The notes under the pieces: model-generated
Told to the model about the DNA's origin: nothing
What the model saw: only the letters and a program-made list of their open reading frames with translations
The model's database searches: none
Program-made: the position numbers and the translations under genes
Assembly (NCBI GenBank): GCA_012271135.1
Contig: JAAXGZ010000021.1
Coordinates: forward strand, 19,342 to 83,341
Direction of reading: 5' to 3'
From: Caldilineales bacterium
Lineage (GTDB): Bacteria > Chloroflexota > Anaerolineae > Caldilineales > Caldilineaceae
Length of the DNA stretch: 64,000 bases
Shown here: piece after piece, positions 48,894 through 57,611 of the stretch
How the letters are laid out: each line of letters begins with the position of its first letter
Numbering within the stretch: position 1 is the first letter of the stretch

Positions 48894-50316
48894 CCAATAC
48901 TGTCTATTTAGCACGCCGGTGCCAGGATCAAAGGCATCCAGGCATGGCGCCGGCGGTCCAAGGGACCGGCGCGCCGGATGGGGTAGTTGCTCATCTTGCG
49001 CTTGACCCCGCGCGGACGGCGCAGGCCCCGGCTCGAGACGACCCGTTCCTCCAGGATTTCCCGGCACAGGTCCCGGCTGCGGACGGTCCGTGTGCGGCGG
49101 CGGGGGCCGGGATTCTGCAGCCGGCGGCGGACCACCCGGACGGCATGCACAAAGGAAAGGTCGTCCGGGTCGAGTGCCTCGGCATCGGCGGCCTCGGCCA
49201 GGAAGGTGCGCACGGCATGGTAGGCCAGCAGGAGGCCCTCCACCTCCTGCCGCACCAGGTCGGGGGTCTTGCTGCGCAGGATCGGCCGCGGGCCCAGCAT
49301 GTGGGTCTTGAGTTCGTCGTAGGCGGTCTCGATCTCCCAGCGCTCGTGGTAGAGGGCGGCCAGTTCCGCGGCCGGAGCCGCCTCCGGATCCCGCAGCGTG
49401 GTCACCAGGCGATAGGTCTCGTCCGGGGCTTCGGCCAGGGCGTACTCGACCACGCGTACGGGGTGGTCCCCATACCGGCTGTGCCAGGAGCCGTCCGCCA
49501 GCACCCGGTGCACGGGCAGGGCGGTGTCGCGCCGGGCGCGCCAGAGCAGCTGGGCGCCCGTGGCCGCGGCCTGGCGCCAGTGGTCGGCCCCCAGGTAGCC
49601 GCGGTCGGCCAGCAGCAGCTGGCCCGGGGCGAGGTGGTGGTGCAGGGCGCGCGCCTGGGCCGTCTCCGACTCCCGGTAGGGACCCTGCGTCCAGGCCAGG
49701 GGCACGCGCGTGCCCACCTCGATCAGGGCGGTCAGCCGCACCTGCGGAAAGGCCGCCTCGCCCCGGGAGGCCCCGGGCTTGCCGAAGGCGTCCCGGTTGA
49801 CCGCCTCGTCCGGCACCTCCAGGGTCGTCCCGTCCCAGGCCCGCAGCAGTAGGCCCCGGTAGGCCGCCCCCGGCGTGGCCGCCGATGCCCGCGCCCGCAC
49901 GCAGCGCCGCCGCAACTCGTGCAGGGGCTCCACCCCCAGGCGCTTGCGCGCCTGCGACAGGGCCGCCCGCCCCGCCAGCCGCAGGGGAGCCGCCCCCAGC
50001 CAGCGCAGGCCCTCCGCCAGGCCGCGCAGCACCTCCCGCGTCGACACCGACCGGAACAGCCCCAGGGCCAGCACGAAGTACACCATCACCTCCGCCGGCA
50101 GGTCCCGCCGCCGCTGGCTCGTGCGTCCGCAGGCGGCCAGGGACGCCTGCACCGCGCGGCGGGGGAAGACATGGGCCAGCACGCCCAGGCTCAGGTGATC
50201 CGACAGCCGGGGACCGCCTGGCAGCGAAGCCACGGTACGGGCCATGGGCAAGACTCCGGAAGGAAGGGACAGACCCCGTCATGATACACCTTTTTAGTCT
50301 AAATAGACAGTATTGG
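48894..50316 (-). mobile_element. Complete IS4-type insertion sequence, 1423 bp
   Basis: It is bounded by perfect 18-bp terminal inverted repeats CCAATACTGTCTATTTAG (48894-48911 and, inverted, 50299-50316) and by 8-bp direct repeats. It carries one transposase gene filling almost the whole element. The repeats, duplication and transposase are all intact, which suggests a recent insertion. An 8-bp duplication fits some IS4-family subgroups. I cannot name the exact element. Confidence 0.95.
48908..50245 (-). CDS. IS4-family DDE transposase
   Basis: A 445-residue transposase. It has the N-terminal IS4 domain, the first Asp in 'RAWDGTTLEVPD', the second in 'LLLADRGYLGAD', and the third acidic residue in 'YHERWEIETAYDELKTHM'. 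The last block fits the Y-(2)-R-(3)-E-(6)-K signature exactly. The start is ATG 50245 with GGAG about 10 bases upstream. The TAA stop lies inside the left inverted repeat. It is full length and probably active. Confidence 0.95.
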   Translation of the reverse strand: MARTVASLPGGPRLSDHLSLGVLAHVFPRRAVQASLAACGRTSQRRRDLPAEVMVYFVLALGLFRSVSTREVLRGLAEGLRWLGAAPLRLAGRAALSQARKRLGVEPLHELRRRCVRARASAATPGAAYRGLLLRAWDGTTLEVPDEAVNRDAFGKPGASRGEAAFPQVRLTALIEVGTRVPLAWTQGPYRESETAQARALHHHLAPGQLLLADRGYLGADHWRQAAATGAQLLWRARRDTALPVHRVLADGSWHSRYGDHPVRVVEYALAEAPDETYRLVTTLRDPEAAPAAELAALYHERWEIETAYDELKTHMLGPRPILRSKTPDLVRQEVEGLLLAYHAVRTFLAEAADAEALDPDDLSFVHAVRVVRRRLQNPGPRRRTRTVRSRDLCREILEERVVSSRGLRRPRGVKRKMSNYPIRRAGPLDRRRHAWMPLILAPAC

Positions 50317-50324
50317 CCCTAAGC
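50317..50324. repeat. Target-site duplication, right copy
   Basis: CCCTAAGC, matching 48886-48893. Confidence 0.93.
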
Positions 50325-50792
50325 CTGGTGCTGGTGGCAGCCATCCTGTTCAGCACCTACCGCCTGGTGGTCAAAGTCGTCAACGTGCTGTTGCAGGCCG
50401 TCCCGGAGGATGTGGATGTGTACCGGTTGTGCGGCAGCCTGGAGGATGTGCCCGGGGTAACCCTCCCACGACGTGCACGTCTGGGCACTCGTGCCCAGCT
50501 ACAACGTGCTCCCCGCCCACGCCATTGTGGATCCCGACAGCACCGCGGAGGACCTGATGGGCATCCGTGCGGAGATGCTGAAGACTGCGCGTCAGAAGTT
50601 CGGGATCCGGCACGCCACGTTCCAGCTGGAATTTACAGCCTCGGACTGCCATGAGGAGAACCATCACGTCGACCATCTGAGGGCGCTGTCGCGGGAGAGC
50701 CCGCAAAGAATAGTCCGGGCCGCAATTCCTGTGCTTGACGGCACGGGACCCGAGTTGGTCCGGCCCCTTCTTTCAAACAACCGTTCCTACCG

Positions 50793-51823
50793 ATGAAGGC
50801 CGCCGACTCGCTCTCCAGTCACCAGGATGGGCACGAGCATGCCCACCAGCACCACCACGGCAGCCACAGCCACAGCCACGGCCACCACGATCAGGACCAT
50901 GGCCTAAGGAGAACCAGCCGACGCAGTCTCAAGACGGCACTCGTCCTGATTGCCACGTTCATGGTGGTGGAAGTCGTTGGTGGAGTGATCTCGGGAAGCT
51001 TGGCGCTGCTGGCCGACGCGGGCCACATGCTCACGGACGCAGCATCCATCGTCCTGGCGCTGGTCGCCCTGCACTTTTCCGATCTTCCCGCCGCCTGGGA
51101 ACGCACCTACGGGTACCGCCGCCTGGAAGTGCTGGCGGCCTTGATCAACGCCCTGTCCCTGTGCGTCATCATCGGAGGCGTGCTGTGGGAAGCCTACCGC
51201 CGCCTTCGCACCGTCCCGAGGTGGAGGGAGGCCTGATGTTGGGCATCGGCCTTGCAGGCCTGGTCGTGAACATGCTGGCCCTACTCGTTCTGCGCAAGAG
51301 CGCGGAAGGCAACCTGAACGTCGAAGGCGCACTGCAGCACATCGTGGCCGATCTGCTTGGTTCGGTGGCGGTCGTCGTTTCGGGGGCCTTGGTGTGGGCA
51401 TTCGGCTGGACCATCGTGGACCCAATCCTCAGCGTGGTCATCTCAATCCTGATCGGCATCAGGGCCTGGAGACTTCTGGCCAAGGTGTTCAACGTCCTTC
51501 TGCAGGGTGTTCCCAAACACGTGGACCTATACCAACTCTGCGCGGCGTTGGAAGATTTTCCGGGGGTGACGTTCGTGCACGATGTGCATGTGTGGTCACT
51601 GGCTCCAGACTACGATGTTCTCACCGCGCACATCCTGGTGGACCCCGCCCTGCAAACCGAGGACTTGACGCACATGCGCGCCCAGGTGCAGGAACTCGCG
51701 AAACGAGACTACAACCTGCGCCACGTCACGGTACAGCTGGAATTCACAGCGGAGGGATGTCACGACGAGGTGCACCCCTTCGACCACCTCCACCGGTTGC
51801 GCAAGGACGAAGTTCCCGCCTGA
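50793..51823 (+). pseudogene. Cation diffusion facilitator gene 2 with one frameshift
   Basis: A full-length CDF (zinc-type) interrupted by one lost base near 51217-51220. The first frame encodes a His-rich leader (HEHAHQHHHGSHSHSHGHH) and TM1-TM4, including TM2 'DAGHMLTDA' and 'ERTYGYRRLEVLAAL'. The second encodes TM5 'HIVADLLGS' with HxxxD intact, TM6 and the C-terminal domain 'VHDVHVWSLAPDYDVLTAHI'. Apart from this single-base loss the gene is well preserved, so a sequencing error or very recent mutation is possible. Intact, it would export Zn(II) or similar ions. It overlaps gene 1 by four bases. Confidence 0.85.
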
Positions 51824-51998
51824 CGTTCGGTTGTTGCAGACGCGGTGATCCTTGGAAGGGGCACGGCTCGTGCCGTGCCGGCCACCGGGAATGGTTCGCG
51901 ATGGCCGATTCCGGAACCCGCTCCGCCTGTTTCCCGGAACAGTGCGGGCAACACCGCATTCGACTGGAATTAACGGCGCATCGGCCGCATTCTGACCT

Positions 51999-53453
51999 TC
52001 AGGCCAGATGTCCGGTCACCACCGTCACGGAGTGTGGCTCCAACTCCAGGTGTGTGGCGGATGCCGGCGTAGCCGTCCGCACCGTTACCAGTTCGGGCTC
52101 CGCCTCGCTGTTCACGGTCTTGATGTCCGGCCCGTTCACCACATGGCACGTCAAGTCGGACAGTTCGCCCGCGGACAGCTTGAGTTCCACGGTGCTCGAC
52201 TCCAGACTGCGGTTCACGATGAAGAGTCCCAGTCGGCTTCCCTGTAGGGAGCCGGCCACGTCCAGAACCCTGACCCCCTGGTAGTCGCCTCCGTCGAAGG
52301 TCTCCCCTTCCCAGTGCAGATCCAGGGCATCCCCGCGCGCCCACTGGCTGTAGAGCCTGAAGGGGTGGAAGATGCTCTGGCGCACCAGTCCGGTCGGACT
52401 GGTCAGGATGGGTGCAATCACGTTGACGATCTGGGCTAGGTTGGCCATCTTGACGGTGTCGGCATGCCGGATGAAGGCATTCATCTGCAAGGCCACCACC
52501 AGCGCATCCTCAAGGTTGTAGTGCTCCTCGAGGGCCTGGTCGCGAAACGCCCGGTACCAGACATTCCACTCGTCGACAGCCAAGGGGATGGGTTCAAGGC
52601 CATGGGCCAGACAAAGGCCGCGCATCAGGCCGGCGTAGCCTGACAGACGGGCCTCAATCAGTTCCGATATGGCCATGTAGGCGTTGAAGTCGTCGTCCCT
52701 CTGTTGCCCACGTGCCAGTGAGTTGCCCACGTACCAGTGAATTGACATGTAGTCGATCAGGTCGGAAGCCTCCTCGACAATCAGCTGGGCCCGTTCCACA
52801 AGGTCGGAGCGCCAGTGGCAGGTGGCCGAAGCCAGCAGCTTGATGGATGGATCAGCCCACTTCATCACCTTGCCGAATTCCTTGCAGACACGGGCGTACT
52901 CCTGTGGCTGCTTGGCGCCGATTTGCCATTCACCGTCCACCTCGTTGCCCAAACCCCAGTACTTCACGTCGTGGGACCGCTCCCAGCCATGCGCGCGGCG
53001 CAGGTTGGCGAGGGCGGTGTCATCCCGGCCATTGCAGTACTCCACCCAGTCGTGGGCTTCGCGCATGTCACCGTCGCCACAATTGACCACCAGATACGGC
53101 TCCGTCCCGATGTCGCGGCAGAAGTCGACGAATTCATTGGTGCCGAAGGTGTTCGGTTCCAGGGCTGCCCAAGCGAGGTCGTGGCGGGCGGGGCGTGCCT
53201 CCCGGGGCCCGACGCCATCCCGCCAGCGATAACCGGACACGAAGTTGCCGCCGGGGTAGCGCATGATGGGCATGCGCAGTTCCATGAGTGCCTGGCGGAC
53301 GTCGGAGCGCAGGCCACGGTCATCCGCCAACGGATGGTCGGGGTCGTAGATGCCCCCGTTGATGCAACGGCCGAGGTGTTCAGCGAACCCCCCGAAGACA
53401 TGGGGATGGATGGCATCCACCCTGCGGGCCGGATCGATGTGAATTGCATTCAT
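51999..53453 (-). CDS. Alpha-L-arabinofuranosidase, GH51
   Basis: A 484-residue intracellular-type enzyme. The acid/base Glu is E171 in 'KYWGLGNEVDGEW', and the nucleophile is E295 in 'LAVDEWNVWY'. 'RYPGGNFVSGYRW' near residue 65 is also typical. A C-terminal beta-sandwich follows from about residue 390. It releases arabinose from arabinan or arabinoxylan fragments. No signal peptide. It stands alone, transcribed away from the toxin-antitoxin-like pair. Confidence 0.93.
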   Translation of the reverse strand: MNAIHIDPARRVDAIHPHVFGGFAEHLGRCINGGIYDPDHPLADDRGLRSDVRQALMELRMPIMRYPGGNFVSGYRWRDGVGPREARPARHDLAWAALEPNTFGTNEFVDFCRDIGTEPYLVVNCGDGDMREAHDWVEYCNGRDDTALANLRRAHGWERSHDVKYWGLGNEVDGEWQIGAKQPQEYARVCKEFGKVMKWADPSIKLLASATCHWRSDLVERAQLIVEEASDLIDYMSIHWYVGNSLARGQQRDDDFNAYMAISELIEARLSGYAGLMRGLCLAHGLEPIPLAVDEWNVWYRAFRDQALEEHYNLEDALVVALQMNAFIRHADTVKMANLAQIVNVIAPILTSPTGLVRQSIFHPFRLYSQWARGDALDLHWEGETFDGGDYQGVRVLDVAGSLQGSRLGLFIVNRSLESSTVELKLSAGELSDLTCHVVNGPDIKTVNSEAEPELVTVRTATPASATHLELEPHSVTVVTGHLA

Positions 53454-53924
53454 GGCACTGGGTTCAAGACTGAGCGGGCTACACGGTGATGTTCACTGCC
53501 GGTCCCGCCTGTTTCGGCCTCCCCCGCAATACGGTGCACAAGGGAAGGGACAGGTCCTGTAGTCCCTGTCCGGCTACAAACGAACAAGGCAAGTCCAACA
53601 CCGACTTCGCGATTCTGACACAGGCCATGCGGAACCTCTCGATCCGTCGGAACGCGGCACGCACCAACCGAATCCGATACCTCGCTCCCCTATCTTTGAG
53701 AGCTCAGGTCGGTTTTAGTCATGCAATGGCCGGACGATGGAAATGGACTGGTGAACTCGACTTGAGGAGCCAACCGATTAAACTTCCATGCCGTTCCAAC
53801 CGGTTCGTCCCCGCCAAGACCAGAGGCCGACAACTTGGCAACCGGCCATAGCTCCACGAAGAGACCGGCCCTCGCCACGGGTCAACCATCAGGCAAACAC
53901 AGTCACGAACCTTCCAGGACCGAC
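53454..53924. other. Intergenic region before the AbiEii-like module
   Basis: No supported gene. A frame at 53486-53851 (+) contains 'NTDFAILTQAMRNLSIRRNA', which has a faint look of the C-terminal region of some IS transposases. The match is too short to assign. Confidence 0.4.
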
Positions 53925-53940
53925 ATGCGAACGTTCGCAT
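53925..53940. promoter_or_regulatory. Perfect 16-bp palindrome over a start codon
   Basis: ATGCGAACGTTCGCAT equals its own reverse complement. Its first three bases are the start codon of the small protein gene below. It is a likely operator for autorepression. The inner CGAACGTTCG looks like a Gram-positive LexA half-site pair without the spacer, which I do not take as a LexA site. Confidence 0.55.
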
Positions 53941-54398
53941 TCCAGCCGGGCGAATCCGGTCAAGTCTCGGAAATTAGCCATGCCGACCGCATCCGGGCCG
54001 CGCTCCGGATGCGGTCATGGCAATTGGAGACATATGCGGAAGCCGCGCGGCAGCTCAATGCAGCAGATATCCTCACTGCCACCGGCAAGCAGTGGACAGC
54101 CGATAATCTACGCAGCTACACACAGCGACACGGGATCCCCAGACAGGAATGTCCTGCCGACTCTCCACCTCTGTGGGATGGCAGCCCTGAGCGTGCCTTG
54201 GAGGACACGCCATCCTACGAGGCGATTGTCCGGTGCATCGAGCACGGCAACCTCGCGCAGCACGCCGCACTTCGGCGACGGATCCGCAGGGAACCCGCCG
54301 TGCGTGCCCTGGTACGCAGAGTGTCCAGGGACAACCTGAACCATCCGTACGATGCTTTTTCCTACGGGTTCTGGTTTCAGTATGCAAAGCACGCCTGA
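53925..54398 (+). CDS. Putative antitoxin-like partner of AbiEii-type protein
   Basis: A 157-residue protein. The first ~70 residues are helical. They contain 'AEAARQLNAADILTATGKQW', then T-x-D-N-L-R, which resembles the helix-turn-helix part of serine recombinases ('LNxxGIxTxxGxxW'). This suggests DNA binding. The rest is helical and unrecognised. It is not the winged-helix AbiEi antitoxin usually paired with AbiEii. The stop overlaps the next start by 17 bp, indicating translational coupling. The antitoxin role is inferred from position and the palindrome. Confidence 0.6.
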   Translation: MRTFAFQPGESGQVSEISHADRIRAALRMRSWQLETYAEAARQLNAADILTATGKQWTADNLRSYTQRHGIPRQECPADSPPLWDGSPERALEDTPSYEAIVRCIEHGNLAQHAALRRRIRREPAVRALVRRVSRDNLNHPYDAFSYGFWFQYAKHA

Positions 54399-55119
54399 CG
54401 TTCCCGACGCTGCCCGCCGCGCGTGGCACCGACTGCTGTTGGCGACCGCCGACTTGCAGGCCGTGGTGGGCGATTCGGTATTGGTCGGCGGTACGGCGGC
54501 CGCGCTGGCGGCAGGCCACCGGTATTCCCACGACTCGGACCATGTCCTGCCGGACCTTGAGAATCGGTTCGCCGAAATCACGGGCCTGCTGGATGCCACA
54601 CCGGGTTGGCACACTGCAAGGATCCGGGAGCCGGTTCTGATCCTCGGCAGTCTGCACGGAATTCGCATGGGCCTGCGCCAATTGCTCCGGCCCGATCCGC
54701 TGGAGGCGGAAACGATTGTCTTTCGAGGACGGCCGATTCGCGTGCCCACGTATGCAGAAATTCTGCGCATCAAGGGCTTTTTGGTGATGCGCCGCAACGC
54801 GGTCCGCGACTATGTGGACTGTTGCGCACTTTTGCAGCGGTTGGACGACGCGGATCTGGCGGTTGCCCTGACACCATTCAACCGGCTCTACGCGTTCGAC
54901 CAGCCGGGCGGGGAACCTCCTCTCTACCGGTTGGCCATGCGTCTCGTGAACCCGGTGCCGGACGACCTGGAAAATGTTGACGGACGGCAGTTGGAGTCGC
55001 GCGCCGGACATCCGTGGGAGTGGGGCGCGACCGCGACCGCCTGTCTGCAGCAAGGTCTTCGGGTGATGGACCTGGTGGACCGAAGTCCCCTTGCCACACC
55101 AGATACACCGGCCGAGTGA
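54382..55119 (+). CDS. AbiEii/AbiGii-like nucleotidyltransferase (putative toxin)
   Basis: A 245-residue protein with the polymerase-beta-type nucleotidyltransferase core: 'VLVGGTAAALAAGHRYSHDS' with GGT at 36-38 and D51/D53, and downstream 'RIKGFLVMRRNAVRDYVDC', equivalent to the K…RDxxD motif of AbiEii/MenA toxins. Family members add nucleotides to tRNA or other targets and stop growth. I chose the start at ATG 54382, and an in-frame ATG 30 bases earlier is possible. It seems complete and undamaged. Confidence 0.75.
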   Translation: MQSTPDVPDAARRAWHRLLLATADLQAVVGDSVLVGGTAAALAAGHRYSHDSDHVLPDLENRFAEITGLLDATPGWHTARIREPVLILGSLHGIRMGLRQLLRPDPLEAETIVFRGRPIRVPTYAEILRIKGFLVMRRNAVRDYVDCCALLQRLDDADLAVALTPFNRLYAFDQPGGEPPLYRLAMRLVNPVPDDLENVDGRQLESRAGHPWEWGATATACLQQGLRVMDLVDRSPLATPDTPAE

Positions 55120-55361
55120 GCAGGGGCTTGGTCAAGGGCGCGCAACCACACCCCAACCGGAACCTACGGACGTTGAGGTTGTTCCGAACGGCTCATGCCG
55201 TGACGGCATCCGACCCGGGACCCAAAGCAGGAAACGGGCCTCAACTTCCTGCAACGGCTGGCCGCCGCTTCAACCAGATCACGGCTCGCGGAAATTGAGA
55301 ACTGCCGTCTGCCACCGAATCGTCCCTGCCGGTCCGGCCGGCTTCCAAACGTCAGTCCCGA
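55120..55361. other. Gap between module and sulfatase
   Basis: No gene seen between these two convergent coding regions, and no strong hairpin found. Confidence 0.4.
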
Positions 55362-56654
55362 TCAATCCCGCCGTCGTTCGTGCGGATGCAGATCGGCATG
55401 GGGATTGATCCAGGTATTGGGCGGCTGCGGTACCGAACCGTCCAACAGGGGATCCGAGGTGGCCTCCATCCAACCGTCCAGGCGCCCGCGCAGATCCTCC
55501 AGAATCGCAGCACTGCCCGGATCACCGGCCAGGTTGCAGGCTTCGTGCGGATCCCAGATCAGGTCGTACAGCTGTTCCCGTCCCGGGGGCCGGTCTTGTA
55601 GGCCGTGGTTCACCATTACATCCTTGGAGATGCTGGCGTCGATATTGGCCATCGGTGCTGTGTCCTGCGGGTCGTAGCGCCGCACATACTTGTAGCGCTG
55701 CGTCCGCACCGCCCGCTTGGGTTCGTAGGCCGCGTGATAGGTGACTTCCGAGAAGATCTCGTCGTTGACCTCCTGCGCGGAGCCGTCCACCAACGGCATC
55801 AGGCTCGTGCCTTCCAGCCAGTCGGGCGGCTCGATTCCCGCAATCTCGCAGAGAGTCGGATAGAGGTCGATTTGGGATACAAGGCCATCGATCGCCCGGC
55901 CGCCGGCAAAACCGGGTCCGCGCACGATCAACAGCACCCCCATGCCGTGGTCGGTCAGCCGGCACTTCATCAAGGGGAAGGCCAGGCCGTGGTCCGTGGT
56001 CGCGATGACGAGGGTGTTGTCCGCCAGCCCCTGCTCGTCGAGGGCGTCCAGGATGCGGCCGTAGTAGCCGTCCAGCGTGCGCACCATCGTGGCGTACGCC
56101 GCCATGTCCTCCCGGACCGCCGGCAGGTCCGGCAACGGCGCGGGCGGCTGTAGAAAGGCCGGATTGATATCCGCGGCGGGCTCCGGAAAAACCCGGTGGG
56201 TCTCGCCGTAGCCGATGGCCGCGAAGAAAGGCTGGTCGTGATCCTGCCGCAGGTACGCAACCGCCTCATCGGTGATGCCGTTGCCGCCCCTGGTGCGGTC
56301 CGTGTACCGTTCGTCGTACCCGAGCAGATCGTGGTTCACGTGCAGGTGCGTGACGCCGAACAGGGCCGTCCGGTAGCCGGCGCCCTTCAGGGTATGGCAC
56401 AGGTGCTTGTGCGTATCCCGCAGGTTGAAGCCCCGATTGGTCAGGCCAAGCTGGCCACTGCTGTGGGGACTGGCTCCGGTCAGCAGGGCGGCCCGGCTGG
56501 GGGAACAGGTGGGCGCGGCGTTGAAGGCATTGCGGAACACCACACCTTGCTCGGCCAGCCGCTGCAGGTTGGGCGTGGGCAGCCGGTAGCCGTACGGGCT
56601 GATGTAGCGGCCCGTGTCGTGGGAGTGGAGATAGATGATGTTGGGTCTGGACAT
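55362..56654 (-). CDS. Sulfatase (formylglycine type) 1
   Basis: A 430-residue arylsulfatase-family enzyme. The modified Cys is C50 in 'APTCSPSRAALLTG' (C-x-P-S-R). Metal-binding Asp residues lie in 'LHSHDTGRY' and 'TTDHGLAFP'. No signal peptide is seen, so it acts in the cytoplasm or uses another route. It hydrolyses sulfate esters, and the substrate is unknown. It needs a formylglycine-generating enzyme not present in this window. It is third of three leftward genes (sulfatase 2, aldolase, sulfatase 1) spaced 24 and 39 bp apart, a likely operon. Confidence 0.93.
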   Translation of the reverse strand: MSRPNIIYLHSHDTGRYISPYGYRLPTPNLQRLAEQGVVFRNAFNAAPTCSPSRAALLTGASPHSSGQLGLTNRGFNLRDTHKHLCHTLKGAGYRTALFGVTHLHVNHDLLGYDERYTDRTRGGNGITDEAVAYLRQDHDQPFFAAIGYGETHRVFPEPAADINPAFLQPPAPLPDLPAVREDMAAYATMVRTLDGYYGRILDALDEQGLADNTLVIATTDHGLAFPLMKCRLTDHGMGVLLIVRGPGFAGGRAIDGLVSQIDLYPTLCEIAGIEPPDWLEGTSLMPLVDGSAQEVNDEIFSEVTYHAAYEPKRAVRTQRYKYVRRYDPQDTAPMANIDASISKDVMVNHGLQDRPPGREQLYDLIWDPHEACNLAGDPGSAAILEDLRGRLDGWMEATSDPLLDGSVPQPPNTWINPHADLHPHERRRD

Positions 56655-56693
56655 GGCCCTTCCGGCTGCTGGCGGCTTGGGTGGAAACTAAGA

Positions 56694-57587
56694 CTACATG
56701 GCGGCCAGATCGTCAAAACCGACCTGCCGCAGGCTTCGGAGCATCGTTTCGGCATCCGTTGCATCCTGCTCCAGGTTGGGCAAGCGCGGGCTCCCGGCAT
56801 CGATTCCCAGATGCTTCACTACCGTATACAGGGCGCCCCCGAACCCATGGTCGATCATGATGGCGGTCACCCGGTTGGCCTTCAACTGCAACTGCATGGC
56901 CTGATCGATTTTGCCCTCGGCCACCAGGGACCGCATGCGGACGTAGGCGCCGGGCATGAAGTTCAGGGTCGAGCCGATGTTGCCTACGGAGCCGACCAGA
57001 ACCGCGGCCACACACATTTCGTCCATGCCCGAGGACAGGCTCCACCCGTTCCTGTCGGCCCCCGCATCCAACACCCTGCGGAACTCGAACATGTCCGGCC
57101 CGGTGTACTTGCCGCCGGCAAGGTTGGGGATGTCGAGAAGGGACTCCACCAAGGGCAGGATGGGCACCGACGCGTTGATGACGTACATGAAGAACGGCAG
57201 GTCCGGTGCCGCGGCCGCCAGGCGGCGGTAGTACGCCTCCACGGCCGCAGGGCTGTTGTACAGGGGCGGGATGATGCTGGCAAAGCCGTCGGCGCCACAG
57301 GCGGCTGCATGCCCAGCCAAGCGGAAGGCGTCGCCGGTGGCCATGGCACCCACGTGGCTAACCACCGGCACCCGTCCTGACACCTCGTCCAGAACGGTTT
57401 CCAGCACCTGTTCTCGGTCGACGATGGCCATGAAGACTCCCTCGCCGGTCGTGCCGTTGACGTAGAAGCCCCCGATCTCCTTGGTCAGGAGATGACGCAC
57501 CAGGACACGCAGGGCTGTCAGATTGGGCCCTCCGCCCGGGGCATGGGGTGTCATGAGCGCGGGCCACGCGCCCTGCAGATGGGTCAT
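56694..57587 (-). CDS. DHDPS/N-acetylneuraminate lyase family aldolase
   Basis: A 297-residue TIM-barrel class-I aldolase. The Schiff-base Lys is K160 in 'LAGGKYTGPD', the Tyr is Y135 in 'FFMYVINAS', and 'NGTTGEG' binds the pyruvate carboxylate. The residue pattern fits the NAL/2-keto-3-deoxy-sugar acid aldolase side rather than lysine synthesis, given that it sits between two sulfatases. It would cleave a 2-keto-3-deoxy sugar acid to pyruvate plus an aldehyde. Confidence 0.85.
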   Translation of the reverse strand: MTHLQGAWPALMTPHAPGGGPNLTALRVLVRHLLTKEIGGFYVNGTTGEGVFMAIVDREQVLETVLDEVSGRVPVVSHVGAMATGDAFRLAGHAAACGADGFASIIPPLYNSPAAVEAYYRRLAAAAPDLPFFMYVINASVPILPLVESLLDIPNLAGGKYTGPDMFEFRRVLDAGADRNGWSLSSGMDEMCVAAVLVGSVGNIGSTLNFMPGAYVRMRSLVAEGKIDQAMQLQLKANRVTAIMIDHGFGGALYTVVKHLGIDAGSPRLPNLEQDATDAETMLRSLRQVGFDDLAAM

Positions 57588-57611
57588 GGAAAGGACTGTA
57601 CGGGAGAAGGA

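Larger units (their letters stand above)
48265..50796 (+). pseudogene. Cation diffusion facilitator gene 1, broken by frameshifts and an IS insertion
   Basis: With the IS removed, the gene encodes a CDF metal/proton antiporter with a His-rich N-terminus (HHRHYRHDHHDH), TM2 'HAGHMVTDAG' and a C-terminal cytoplasmic domain ('HDVHVWALVPSYNVLPAHAI'). The frame is lost at about 48530 and regained at about 48576; between them 'LPPSAERTFGLRRLE' appears in the other frame. It shifts again near 48733 and near 50465. The IS sits at 48894-50316 between 'NFPDWALS' and 'LVLVAAILF'. The TM5 metal motif HxxxD reads HVSVH, so its Asp is also gone. The stop overlaps the next gene's ATG (ATGA). Confidence 0.85.

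Noticed and set aside
48888..50282. A 464-codon frame overlapping the transposase gene in another frame
   Set aside because: It is a GC-bias shadow. The frame carrying the DDE and YREK motifs is the real one.
53486..53851. A 121-codon frame upstream of the AbiEii-like module
   Set aside because: No start signal and no clear family. The faint transposase-like look rests on a few residues.
53930..53938. A LexA (SOS) box in the palindrome CGAACGTTCG
   Set aside because: The known Gram-positive box has four bases between the half-sites, and here there are none.
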